Source: Hyphococcus sp.
Lineage (GTDB): Bacteria; Pseudomonadota; Alphaproteobacteria; Caulobacterales; Parvularculaceae
Length of the DNA: 64,000 nucleotides
NCBI GenBank assembly: GCA_021776415.1
Contig: JAJFFY010000050.1
Coordinates: forward strand, 1-64,000
Direction: 5' to 3'
Made by a program: the position numbers and the translations under genes. Positions 1 through 8,092 of this stretch are shown here, piece after piece (the stretch's first letter is position 1; each line of letters starts with the position of its first letter). The notes under the pieces are model-generated. The model ran no database searches and was not told the DNA's origin. It saw only the letters and a list, made by a program, of their open reading frames with translations.

Positions 1-1
1 G

Positions 2-397
<396 letters not shown>

Positions 398-406
398 AGA
401 ACGTCT

Positions 407-772
407 ATGGGCACCCCGGAACGGCCTTCCTTTGCAGAGTTCATTGCTTCCAAAGCAATTCAGGAAAACTCTGCTTCGGTTTCAAAAGGTGCCATAACCA
501 TCACAACTTTGGTTGCGTTATTTGTGATGTTTTTTCGTGATTGGGGTTTCGGTATTTGGTGGGTGTTTGTTGTTCCGGCTCTGTGGTTTGTTGTGTCTCT
601 TGTGATTGCGATGCCTTTTCAAATTTTGCGCTTGCGATGGGCCCACATAAACTGGTCTAATCCGAAGCGGGCCAGACTGGGAACGGCCTTGCTTGATTCG
701 ACGATGTATATAGCTTTAGTTCCAGTGACATTTTTTGGGCTTCGCACTCTTGCAATAGCGATCTATGGATAA
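407..772 (+). CDS. small membrane protein of unknown function inserted between atpD and atpC
   Basis: The predicted protein has 121 residues. A polar N-terminus of about 25 residues is followed by about three hydrophobic segments (near residues 28-45, 48-68 and 96-118). A basic loop (RLRWAHINWSNPKRARLG) lies between the second and third. I do not recognise the family. It starts 10 nt after the atpD stop and its end overlaps the region just before atpC, so it is probably cotranscribed with the ATP synthase genes. The sequence is visibly AT-richer and uses more T-ending codons than atpD or atpC, which suggests later insertion. A role in ATP synthase assembly or energy coupling is conceivable only from position; nothing in the sequence shows it. 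Confidence 0.6.
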   Translation: MGTPERPSFAEFIASKAIQENSASVSKGAITITTLVALFVMFFRDWGFGIWWVFVVPALWFVVSLVIAMPFQILRLRWAHINWSNPKRARLGTALLDSTMYIALVPVTFFGLRTLAIAIYG

Positions 773-779
773 CTCACTT

Positions 780-1175
780 ATGGCTGATAAACTTCATTTC
801 AACCTTGTCTCTCCGGAGCGCGAGCTCATGTCCGAGGATGTTGACCAGGTCGATATTCCGGGTACGGAAGGCTGGATCGGCGTGTTGCCAAACCATGCGC
901 CGATGATGTCGACGCTGGCGCCCGGCATGGTGCGGATCCGCACCGGGTCGGACGAAAAGCAGATCTTCGTGCGCGGGGGTTTTGCGGAAATCTCCCCCGC
1001 GGGGCTGACGCTTTTGGCCGAAGAGGCAATGCCGGCGGACGAGCTTGATGCGGAAAAGATCGCCTTGCGGGTCAAGGATGCCGAAGAAGACCTCGCCGAT
1101 GCGGACAGCGACGAGAAAAAGCTCGCCGCCCAGCAGTCGCTCGACCGTTTAAAAGAGCTACAGGCCGCGCTTTAG
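780..1175 (+). CDS. atpC: ATP synthase F1 subunit epsilon
   Basis: This is a 131-residue central-stalk subunit that couples and inhibits F1 rotation. The N-terminal beta-sandwich is evident from LHFNLVSPERELMSEDVDQV and the GxxG-type IPGTEGWIGVLPNHAPM motif. The C-terminal helical hairpin (EKIALRVKDAEEDLADADSDEKK) follows. I chose the ATG at 780 (MADKLHF), which matches the usual start of alphaproteobacterial epsilon subunits, over the in-frame ATG at 765, which would overlap the preceding gene. The gene ends tail-to-tail with ppk2, overlapping it by 4 bases. Confidence 0.96.
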   Translation: MADKLHFNLVSPERELMSEDVDQVDIPGTEGWIGVLPNHAPMMSTLAPGMVRIRTGSDEKQIFVRGGFAEISPAGLTLLAEEAMPADELDAEKIALRVKDAEEDLADADSDEKKLAAQQSLDRLKELQAAL

Positions 1176-2209
1176 CGTCCTCGTCGCAAGTCCGGGTGCA
1201 GGCTTTTTCCTAAAATGTGATCATCACGGCCGACTACATGGCTGGCGGAGCCGACAATCAGATTGTCCGGCCCTCTGACAACGTGGGTGTTCTTTTCCGG
1301 ATAGGGTAGCGACGATAAAAAATGCTGCATGCAATTGAGGCGTGCACGCTTCTTGTCGTCAGATTTCACCACAATCCACGGTGCATTGGCTGTGTCGGTG
1401 TAGAAAAACTTAGCCTCTTTTGCTTCAGTATAGTCATCCCATTTATCTAATGACGCCATATCGATCGGCGACAGCTTCCATTGTTTTAAAGGATCGCCTT
1501 CACGCGACTTGAAACGGCGAAGCTGCTCTTTGCGGGTGACGGAAAACCAGTATTTGAAAAGAATGATGCCGCTATTGACCAGCATCTGTTCCAGCGACGG
1601 CGCCTCGCGCATGAACTCAAGATATTCGTTGGGCGAACAAAACCCCATGACCCGCTCAACCCCAGCGCGATTATACCAAGAGCGGTCGAACATGACGATT
1701 TCGCCGCCAGCCGGCAAATGCTGGATGTAGCGTTGGAAAAACCATTGCTTGCGTTCGCGCTCAGTTGGTTTGGATAGCGCGACGACCCGCGCGGTGCGGG
1801 GATTTAAATGTTCCATAAACCGCTTAATGGTGCCGCCCTTGCCGGCGGCGTCGCGGCCCTCAAACAGCAGTACAATTTTCTGATCGGTCTCTTCCACCCA
1901 GCGCTGAGCTTTTAAAAGCTCGACCTGCAATTCAGCCTTATGACGCTCATAGACTTTGCGAGATATTTTCCGGCGATAAGGATATTCACCGGTTTCAAAA
2001 GCCCGCCGGATCGCTTCGTGGTCGTGGCGCATCTCGGCAAGCGCGTGGAGGACCGCGCCGGCTTTTGCGGGCTTTGCCGGGCTGGTTTTTGCGGCGGTTC
2101 CATTTTGCGCCGTCTGCCCATCATCGGCGAGCCTGGTTGCGCTGCTTGCGGATCTGGCCTGCGCTTCCGGTTCATTTCCTGGGGCGCTGCGTTGTTCGTC
2201 ATCCTTCAT
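1172..2209 (-). CDS. ppk2: polyphosphate kinase 2 family protein
   Basis: This 345-residue cytoplasmic enzyme transfers phosphate between polyphosphate and nucleotides, either making polyphosphate or regenerating ATP/GTP. A low-complexity N-terminal extension (residues 1-50, Ala/Lys/Pro-rich) precedes the PPK2 core. The Walker A motif GRDAAGKGG is at 118-126 and the Walker B-like FDRSWYNRAG at 174-183; the lid region follows. The length and the single PPK2 domain fit class I. The gene is convergent with atpC, so the ATP synthase operon and this polyphosphate enzyme share a boundary but not a transcript. Whether it prefers ADP or GDP cannot be told by eye. Confidence 0.93.
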   Translation of the reverse strand: MKDDEQRSAPGNEPEAQARSASSATRLADDGQTAQNGTAAKTSPAKPAKAGAVLHALAEMRHDHEAIRRAFETGEYPYRRKISRKVYERHKAELQVELLKAQRWVEETDQKIVLLFEGRDAAGKGGTIKRFMEHLNPRTARVVALSKPTERERKQWFFQRYIQHLPAGGEIVMFDRSWYNRAGVERVMGFCSPNEYLEFMREAPSLEQMLVNSGIILFKYWFSVTRKEQLRRFKSREGDPLKQWKLSPIDMASLDKWDDYTEAKEAKFFYTDTANAPWIVVKSDDKKRARLNCMQHFLSSLPYPEKNTHVVRGPDNLIVGSASHVVGRDDHILGKSLHPDLRRGR

Positions 2210-2371
2210 GTCTAAACCTAACTCCCCTGGCCGGATTGCGCGCCGGCCCTCGGGCTCACAAAACTACTGCAATGGATGGCGCCGCGCCAGTGGCGGCGGC
2301 GGCCTCACACCGCGCCATTTTGACCGCGGGCGGGTTTATTTTTGGTGAAACTGTTTGGGGAAAGGCGGGAT

Positions 2372-2887
2372 TTATTTCGCGTTATAGCTGCGCAGGAAAT
2401 CCCGCAAGGGCGTGAACGCCGCCATCAGTTCCACATAGACATGGCGCTTGAACGGCACGATCAGCGATGGCGCCTCTTCCAACTCGCCCCAGCGCCAGTC
2501 GTCAAATTCATGATGGTCATCAGCTTCAAGATCGATCTCGCTGTCCTCGCCCTCAAACAGCAGCGCCGCCCATTTCTGGCGCTGGCCCACCCACTTGTTC
2601 TTGTTATAGGCGGCGGGAAAATCATAGGCGAGCCAGCCTGGGGTGATGGTGAGGAGCCGGGCGGACGTAACGCCGGTTTCTTCTTTGAGTTCGCGAAAGG
2701 CGGCGGCAATAATATCCTCACCCGGATCAACGCCGCCTTGGGGCATCTGCCATCGCTGCGTCGGGTCTTTGGCAAGTTCAGGAGAAAAATCGCCAGCGCG
2801 CCGTCCAAACCAGACACGGCCCTCACGGTTAAAAAGGGCAACGCCGACATTGGGGCGGTAGTTCTGGAGGAGGGTATCGGGATCCAT
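2372..2887 (-). CDS. rppH: RNA pyrophosphohydrolase (Nudix hydrolase)
   Basis: The 171-residue Nudix enzyme probably removes pyrophosphate from the 5' end of mRNAs to start decay; some relatives cleave diadenosine polyphosphates. The Nudix box GX5EX7REUXEEXGU is complete at residues 51-73 (GGVDPGED..., FRELKEETGV). It is preceded by RPNVGVALFN and WQMPQ, both typical of the RppH/IalA group. It lies at the 3' end of the minus-strand run ctpA - deacetylase - rppH, a common alphaproteobacterial order. The start MDPDTLLQNYRPNVG is the first ATG of the frame and gives a family-typical N-terminus. Confidence 0.94.
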   Translation of the reverse strand: MDPDTLLQNYRPNVGVALFNREGRVWFGRRAGDFSPELAKDPTQRWQMPQGGVDPGEDIIAAAFRELKEETGVTSARLLTITPGWLAYDFPAAYNKNKWVGQRQKWAALLFEGEDSEIDLEADDHHEFDDWRWGELEEAPSLIVPFKRHVYVELMAAFTPLRDFLRSYNAK

Positions 2888-2922
2888 TAATTTATGCGCC
2901 GTAAATAATTTGCCGCCGATGT

Positions 2923-4182
2923 TTAGCGCCCGGACGCCCGCGCCTGCAAGACGGCTGAGGCCGGTGCGGCGACAAAACCATTTTCCTCAAGGTCGTCCGC
3001 CCAGGCGGCAATCTCGTCGAGTGTTGTCGCGTAAGCATAGGTTTTGCCGAGCGCGGCGCCGTCACGTTTGGCGATTTGCTCCAGCGCGCGCAACTCTCGG
3101 CGCACGGCGTTGCGGCGCGATGGGTCGGGCGCCGGCGGCACAATGCGATTGACGGAAGCGACAACGCTGCCACCCTGCCTTCCGCCGGAAATGGTCGCCG
3201 CGCCAGTGTCGTCAATATAAGCGACGCCCGCGTCGCTGAGTTTTTTCAAAATTGGCCCCAGCGCTTCTTCCTGGGTAGAGAACTTGGCGCCGAGATAGTT
3301 CGTCGCTGCGAAATAGCCGCCAAACCGCGACATCAGCCAGTCGAGGCGCTGGAGGTTTTCCTCGCGGTTCTGCGTCGTCAGGAGGCCGGCAGGGCCAAGG
3401 GCGTCGACATTGGCGCCATAGCCCTCCATCGGCAGTTCAATCAAAATTTCATGCCCGGCGTCGCGGGCCTTCTTGGTCCAGAAGTTCAGATCCTTTGCAT
3501 AGGGTGCAAAGGCGAGCGAGATTTCCGCAGGAAGCTCGTCGATCGCGCGTTGCGTCAGCGCCGAATTCAGCCCGAGGCCGCCGACAATAATTGCGATCCG
3601 CGGCGCGCCGTCCTGCTCCGGGCTGGCGGCGGCGTAAACATGCATGGCTTTGCGCCCGTCCGGGCCGATACGCGGCGCCTTGCCGAACGGTGTTGCGCGT
3701 AACAAGGCCGGGTCAGGCCCGGCGATTTTGGCGGCGGGAGCGCGGGTCAGGGACGCGGCCGTTACCGGTGTTGCTGATGGGCCGGCGCCGGCGATAGTGA
3801 TAACGATGTCGCCGCCGTTTCCGGCTTCATCCGCAAAGGCAGGCTCTTCCGGATAGAGAAGAAAATCTTCTCCTTCTGCGTCTTCAATGGTTTCCATCGC
3901 CGCTTCGTCGGCGTTCCGTAAATTCGGCGGCGCGAGGCGCAGTCCGGGAGTTTGGGTGACGGTCTGGTTTGCTGCTGGTTGGCTCGTCGGCACAGGTTCA
4001 TGGCGGGCGAAGCGTTCCACGCCGTCAATCGGCAATGATACCCGCCCCGGCCCTTTGCCGCTGGTGATGGAATAGGTGAGCCCGGCGATGATAACTGCGG
4101 CCACGCCAAGGGCGCTGAGCCATGCCAGCGACAGGCGGCTCAGGACCGGGAGAACAAATCTGCGACGGCGATTGGCGACCAT
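2923..4182 (-). CDS. divergent polysaccharide deacetylase family protein (YibQ-like)
   Basis: The 419-residue envelope protein has a basic N-terminus and a membrane segment at about residues 16-38, followed by a Pro/Ala-rich spacer to about 190. A NodB-like barrel of the divergent polysaccharide deacetylase family then begins at PRIAIIVGGLGL. ISLAFAPYAK, HEILIELPMEGYG and YIDDTGAA are recognisable family landmarks. The family lacks part of the classical metal triad, so catalysis is uncertain. The gene sits directly downstream of ctpA and upstream of rppH in the usual envC-ctpA-deacetylase-rppH order, which links it to peptidoglycan or periplasmic maintenance by context only. Confidence 0.88.
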   Translation of the reverse strand: MVANRRRRFVLPVLSRLSLAWLSALGVAAVIIAGLTYSITSGKGPGRVSLPIDGVERFARHEPVPTSQPAANQTVTQTPGLRLAPPNLRNADEAAMETIEDAEGEDFLLYPEEPAFADEAGNGGDIVITIAGAGPSATPVTAASLTRAPAAKIAGPDPALLRATPFGKAPRIGPDGRKAMHVYAAASPEQDGAPRIAIIVGGLGLNSALTQRAIDELPAEISLAFAPYAKDLNFWTKKARDAGHEILIELPMEGYGANVDALGPAGLLTTQNREENLQRLDWLMSRFGGYFAATNYLGAKFSTQEEALGPILKKLSDAGVAYIDDTGAATISGGRQGGSVVASVNRIVPPAPDPSRRNAVRRELRALEQIAKRDGAALGKTYAYATTLDEIAAWADDLEENGFVAAPASAVLQARASGR

Positions 4183-4257
4183 TTTACCTGTTGGGCGCGG
4201 GGGTGCGCGCCTCTTTCTAACCTACAGGTCATAAATACGGATAATACGGTTAACTAA

Positions 4258-4292
4258 TTGAAAACGGGGCCGCCTTTGAGAGGCCGCCCCGT
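4258..4292 (-). terminator. intrinsic terminator downstream of ctpA
   Basis: A hairpin (ACGGGGCCGCCT / AGGCCGCCCCGT with one C-C mismatch and a 5-nt loop) is followed on the minus strand by TTTT. It lies in the 137-bp gap after ctpA, so it probably limits read-through from ctpA into the deacetylase gene. Confidence 0.7.
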
Positions 4293-4319
4293 CATGATTT
4301 TAGTCGTATGATTCAGCCA

Positions 4320-5771
4320 TTATTGGCGCGCAACCCCAGCATCGGCCAGCAATTGCCGGTAGGCGATGGCGTCGGTTAAGATTTCAACGGCGCGCTCGAG
4401 CTGGCAATCCCTCAAGGTCTCGCCATCTTCTTCAAACGGGCACTCAAACGGTTCAATGGCCGGCTCGGCGTCCCCATCCCCATCCCCATCGCCATCCCCG
4501 CCGTCAGCTTCCGTGGTCGCCTCGACGATCTCTTCTTCTTTCACGTCTAGCGCGCCGGGCAGATCGCGTTCGGCCCGGCCTGTGGCGTTCTCATCCTGGC
4601 CCGGATAGATCACCGGCATGGCGATATCGGGATCAATGCCAAGCGCCTGGATTGAGCGGCCGGAGGGGGTGTAATACCGCGCCGTGGTGAGCCGCAAGGC
4701 GCCCTGAAGGCCGTTTTGAAGCGGAATAACTGTCTGTACTGAGCCTTTGCCAAAGGATTTGGTGCCAAGCAGCAGCGCGCGATTGCGGTCTTGCAAGGCG
4801 CCGGCGACAATCTCCGACGCTGACGCAGAGCCGCCATTAATCAGCACAATGATGGGCTTTCCGCTGAGCTTGTCGCCCGGGGTTCCCATCTCACGCAAGG
4901 TGTCGCGTGGCCGCCGGCCTCTGGTCGAAACAATTTCACCGCCTTCAAGAAAGACGTCGGAAATCGCGATCGCCTGATCGAGCAAGCCGCCGGGGTTTGA
5001 CCGCAAGTCCAAAATAAGTCCCTTAGGTCCGCCTGGAATTTCTTTCGACAGTTTCTTGATGGCTTTTTTAACGCCAGCATCAGCCTGTTCGCTGAAGGTT
5101 GCGATACGGATATAAGCAAAGTCTTTTTCCGCACGCCACCGGACCGCCTGAACGGTGACGATATCGCGAACAATGGTCAGCTCAAACGGTTCGGCGTCGC
5201 GGTCACGCAGGATTTTGACATCGACTTTTGTGCCTTTCTCGCCTTTAAGCTTGGAAATAGCCTCATCGATGGTCATGCCAAGCACCGCCTCGCCGTCGAT
5301 TTCGACGATCAGGTCATTGGTGAGAATGCCGGCGCGATCGGCGGGCGTGTCTTCTATCGGCGCGACGATTTTGACATAGCCTTTGTCTTCGCCTTCATTG
5401 TCCATGACAATCTGAATGCCGAGCCCGGCAAAGGTGCCGCGGGTCTGCTCTTGCATGGTCTGAAAGTCTTCAGCCGTCAGGTAGCTTGAATGCGGATCAA
5501 GCGTATCGAGCATACCGTTAATGGCGCCCTTGATCAGCTCGCCGTCTTCAGGGTCGGAAACATAGTTCTCGTGCACCTGTTCAAAGACTTCGCCGAACAG
5601 ATCAAGTTGACGGAATGTGTCTGCCGAAATCGACGCCCGCGCGAATACCGCGCTGGACAAAACCCCGAACAGGAGCGCGCCGCCTACTGCGGCGCCGGCA
5701 AGTGCGCTAGCGGAATAACGTTTCGCCGCTGAGGGGCGAATTCTGGGAGCACGGGAAGAAAGCTTCTGCAT
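4320..5771 (-). CDS. ctpA: S41 family carboxy-terminal processing peptidase
   Basis: The 483-residue periplasmic serine protease has an N-terminal signal/anchor at about 22-46. A PDZ domain at roughly 105-190 contains GLGIQI and VAPIEDTPADRAGI. The S41 catalytic domain carries Ser317 in GGSASASE and Lys342 in FGKGSVQ; the Ser-Lys spacing of 25 residues matches known CtpA enzymes. The C-terminal region contains a GDGDGDGDGD run encoded by a short CCATCC-type tandem repeat (about 4475-4500). It lies just downstream of an EnvC-like factor, a conserved pairing consistent with control of peptidoglycan hydrolases. CtpA trims substrates from their C-termini. Confidence 0.95.
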   Translation of the reverse strand: MQKLSSRAPRIRPSAAKRYSASALAGAAVGGALLFGVLSSAVFARASISADTFRQLDLFGEVFEQVHENYVSDPEDGELIKGAINGMLDTLDPHSSYLTAEDFQTMQEQTRGTFAGLGIQIVMDNEGEDKGYVKIVAPIEDTPADRAGILTNDLIVEIDGEAVLGMTIDEAISKLKGEKGTKVDVKILRDRDAEPFELTIVRDIVTVQAVRWRAEKDFAYIRIATFSEQADAGVKKAIKKLSKEIPGGPKGLILDLRSNPGGLLDQAIAISDVFLEGGEIVSTRGRRPRDTLREMGTPGDKLSGKPIIVLINGGSASASEIVAGALQDRNRALLLGTKSFGKGSVQTVIPLQNGLQGALRLTTARYYTPSGRSIQALGIDPDIAMPVIYPGQDENATGRAERDLPGALDVKEEEIVEATTEADGGDGDGDGDGDAEPAIEPFECPFEEDGETLRDCQLERAVEILTDAIAYRQLLADAGVARQ

Positions 5772-5792
5772 ATTACTACCTTTTCATACCAG

Positions 5793-7028
5793 CTAGAACG
5801 CCAGCTCTTCGATACTTTTACTTGAGAGCCACAACGACGGGTTAACGGGCTCGCCTTTTTTGCGGATCTGAAGATCCAAATTTGCACCACCTTCGGCCAT
5901 GGTCGCCACTGGCTCTCCGGCGGTAATCTGCTGGTTTTCCTCGACCAGAATGTCGCCGACGCCCAATAACAATATATGAAAGCCGCCGCCAACGTCCAGA
6001 ACCACCAGATTGCCAATTGGCTGCCAATCCCGCGCCACGACTACACGGCCCTCAAATGGCGCGGTCACAATCGCCTGATCGCGGGCAGAAAGGCGGATTC
6101 CCTCAAAAACACCGCCTTCCGGGCGGGGTTTGCCGAAGGCGCCGGTTAACCTTCCGGCCACCGGCGGCCGCAAGCGGCCAAGGGCGGCGGCGAAGTTTTT
6201 GGTGGCGATAAAGGGCTCTGGCGCCACAGGTTTGATCGCCGGGGTGATTTCGAGGGGGCTGAGGGCAATTTTTTTCGGCGGCGGGGGTTTGAGCCGTGGG
6301 GTCACAAGATGCGCTAGCCGGTCCAGGCGGCGCAGCATCTCGCGCAGGCTGGTCGCCTCGACCGCCAGGCGCGCGGTCTGTTTCTGGGCGGCGGCGGCCA
6401 GCCCGGCGGCGACATCGCGTTCTTTTTCCTTTTGCTTCATTAAATCGCCCAACACGTCGCGGCGGGCGGCAAGCTCGGCATTGGTTCCCGCATAAGCCGC
6501 TTGCTCGCGCGCCAACGCCGCAGACAGCTCCGCCAAGCTTTCAACGGCGGTGCGCAGACGGGCGGCTCTCGCCTCCAGCGCCGGCGCGGCGTCCGATAAG
6601 AGCATCGCCGCGCGCGCCGATTTGTTGGCGTCCTCCGGCGACACCAGCAGCGCTGGTGGTCGCGATAGTTCAAGTGACTGCAGCGCCGCCAAAACCTCGC
6701 TGAGATTGTTGCTCTCGGCGCGTAGGGCGGTCGCCGCTTGCGCCTTTTCCTGTTCGAGTTCGCCAATCGAGCCTTCAAGGGTGGTGATTTTGCGCTCGGC
6801 CTGCTGAATTGAGTTCGCGGTTTCAATCATCCGGTGACGCAGGGCCGCGACTTCCTTTTCGCGGGCGGCAGCCTCCCGTCGCAGGCGCTTTTCTTCTTCA
6901 GCGCGGTCTTTGAGCCGGCGCTCGACATCTTGCAGTTGGCTCGGGTCCGTCTGTGCGCCAGCCTGCGTAGGCGCGATGGAGACCGTCGCCGCAGCAAGAA
7001 TTAAAGGCAGGAATGCGCGCGCGGTCAT
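5793..7028 (-). CDS. EnvC-like murein hydrolase activator with degenerate LytM domain
   Basis: The product has 411 residues from the ATG at 7028, whose first base pairs overlap the rlmH stop (ATGA). It has a signal peptide (MTARAFLPLILAAATVS...AGAQ) and a long coiled coil at about 25-230 rich in Glu/Arg/Ala. A C-terminal LytM/M23 fold (GRLTGAFGKPRPEGG..., VVVLDVGGGFHILLLGVGD) follows. The zinc ligands of active M23 peptidases appear to be lost: GIRLSARD stands where HxGxD is expected and LDLQIRKKG where LHFEIRK is expected. This is the pattern of EnvC-type activators, which switch on amidases rather than cut peptidoglycan themselves. A longer frame to 7133 exists but would overlap rlmH and has no signal peptide at its start. 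Confidence 0.9.
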   Translation of the reverse strand: MTARAFLPLILAAATVSIAPTQAGAQTDPSQLQDVERRLKDRAEEEKRLRREAAAREKEVAALRHRMIETANSIQQAERKITTLEGSIGELEQEKAQAATALRAESNNLSEVLAALQSLELSRPPALLVSPEDANKSARAAMLLSDAAPALEARAARLRTAVESLAELSAALAREQAAYAGTNAELAARRDVLGDLMKQKEKERDVAAGLAAAAQKQTARLAVEATSLREMLRRLDRLAHLVTPRLKPPPPKKIALSPLEITPAIKPVAPEPFIATKNFAAALGRLRPPVAGRLTGAFGKPRPEGGVFEGIRLSARDQAIVTAPFEGRVVVARDWQPIGNLVVLDVGGGFHILLLGVGDILVEENQQITAGEPVATMAEGGANLDLQIRKKGEPVNPSLWLSSKSIEELAF

Positions 7029-7507
7029 GAGCGGTGATAGGGGTGGCCGGTGAGGATGGTCATTGCGCGGTATAATTGCTCCATCAGCATCACCCTGACA
7101 AGCATATGCGGCCATGTCGCGACGCCAAAGCACAAAGAAAGCGCTGCGCGGTCGGTGATGGATTGGTCGTGGCCGTCGGCGCCGCCGATCAGAAACGCCG
7201 CTGCGCTGGCGCCGTCATCGCGCTGGCGGGAGAGCATGTCGGCAAGACCCTCGCTCGAATAGTTTCGGCCGCGTTCATCAAGACGAATGAGAACCGACCC
7301 GGGTGGTGCGGCGCCGTAAAGCATTGCCCCTTCATTGGCGCGCTTTTTTGCGCCTTTCAATTTCGCCGGGGTTTCAAATTCTAAGATGTCGGGCCCGGAA
7401 AAACCGATATTACGGGCAATCGCGGCCGCGCGGTCCCGGTAACCGCAGGCAAGGGTTTTCTCCGGGCCGGCGCGCATTTTCCCGATGGCGGCGATGATCA
7501 GTCGCAT
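7025..7507 (-). CDS. rlmH: 23S rRNA pseudouridine(1915)-N3 methyltransferase
   Basis: The 160-residue SPOUT methyltransferase modifies pseudouridine 1915 in helix 69 of 23S rRNA. The family start MRLIIAAIGKMRAGPE, the SAM-binding knot segment FLIGGADGHDQSI and the C-terminal MLVRVMLMEQLYRA are all present. The length is the family norm. It overlaps envC by ATGA and follows rsfS, the standard rsfS-rlmH pairing of ribosome-associated factors. Confidence 0.96.
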   Translation of the reverse strand: MRLIIAAIGKMRAGPEKTLACGYRDRAAAIARNIGFSGPDILEFETPAKLKGAKKRANEGAMLYGAAPPGSVLIRLDERGRNYSSEGLADMLSRQRDDGASAAAFLIGGADGHDQSITDRAALSLCFGVATWPHMLVRVMLMEQLYRAMTILTGHPYHRS

Positions 7508-7536
7508 GACTAGCCTTTGTCAGCGAAGGCGTTTGG

Positions 7537-8073
7537 TTAAGCCTCTGTCTTGACCGGAGCATGCGCCGCTTCCGACCACACCCGTTCAATATTATAAAAA
7601 TTGCGCACTTCCGGGCGGAACAGATGCACGATCACGTCATGCGCGTCGATCAGAACCCAGTCGCAGGCGCCCGCGCCCTCGACATTGGCGCCGGTGACGC
7701 CGGCGGCCTTGAGGTGCTGGATGATTTTGTCGGCCATGGCGCTGACATGGCGCTGTGAGCGGCCAGAGGCGACAACCATGAAATCGGCAAGGTCTGACTT
7801 GCCGGCAAGGTCGATGGTGACGACATCTTCGGCTTTGTCGTCGTCGAGCTGCTCAACAATGAGGGAAAGAATTTTGCGACCAATTTCCACCGGCGTCAGG
7901 CCGGCAAAAGCGCCCGGAATTGTGATCGGGCTGTGGTCGTCGTCGCCATCAGCGACAAGTCTTAATGCGGCCTTTCCGGCGGCCGCGGCGCCGTCAAGTG
8001 AACTCAGCGCAGTTCTCCATGTGCAACACGAGACATCCTCGTCCGGTAAATATAGGGGCTTTTGGGGCCGCAT
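7537..8073 (-). CDS. rsfS: ribosomal silencing factor RsfS (Iojap-like)
   Basis: The RsfS core occupies the C-terminal about 115 residues: EIGRKILSLIVEQLDDDKAEDVVTID, then DFMVVASGRSQRHVSAMADKI and the GACDWVLIDAHDVIVHLF signature. It binds ribosomal protein L14 and blocks subunit joining in starvation. The frame gives 178 residues, with about 60 extra N-terminal residues that are not part of the family. The true start may be further in, at a GTG or TTG, since no clear Shine-Dalgarno precedes the ATG at 8073. It lies between nadD-egtD and rlmH. Confidence 0.92.
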   Translation of the reverse strand: MRPQKPLYLPDEDVSCCTWRTALSSLDGAAAAGKAALRLVADGDDDHSPITIPGAFAGLTPVEIGRKILSLIVEQLDDDKAEDVVTIDLAGKSDLADFMVVASGRSQRHVSAMADKIIQHLKAAGVTGANVEGAGACDWVLIDAHDVIVHLFRPEVRNFYNIERVWSEAAHAPVKTEA

Positions 8074-8092
8074 CCAAGCGGGCGCCGGGGAA

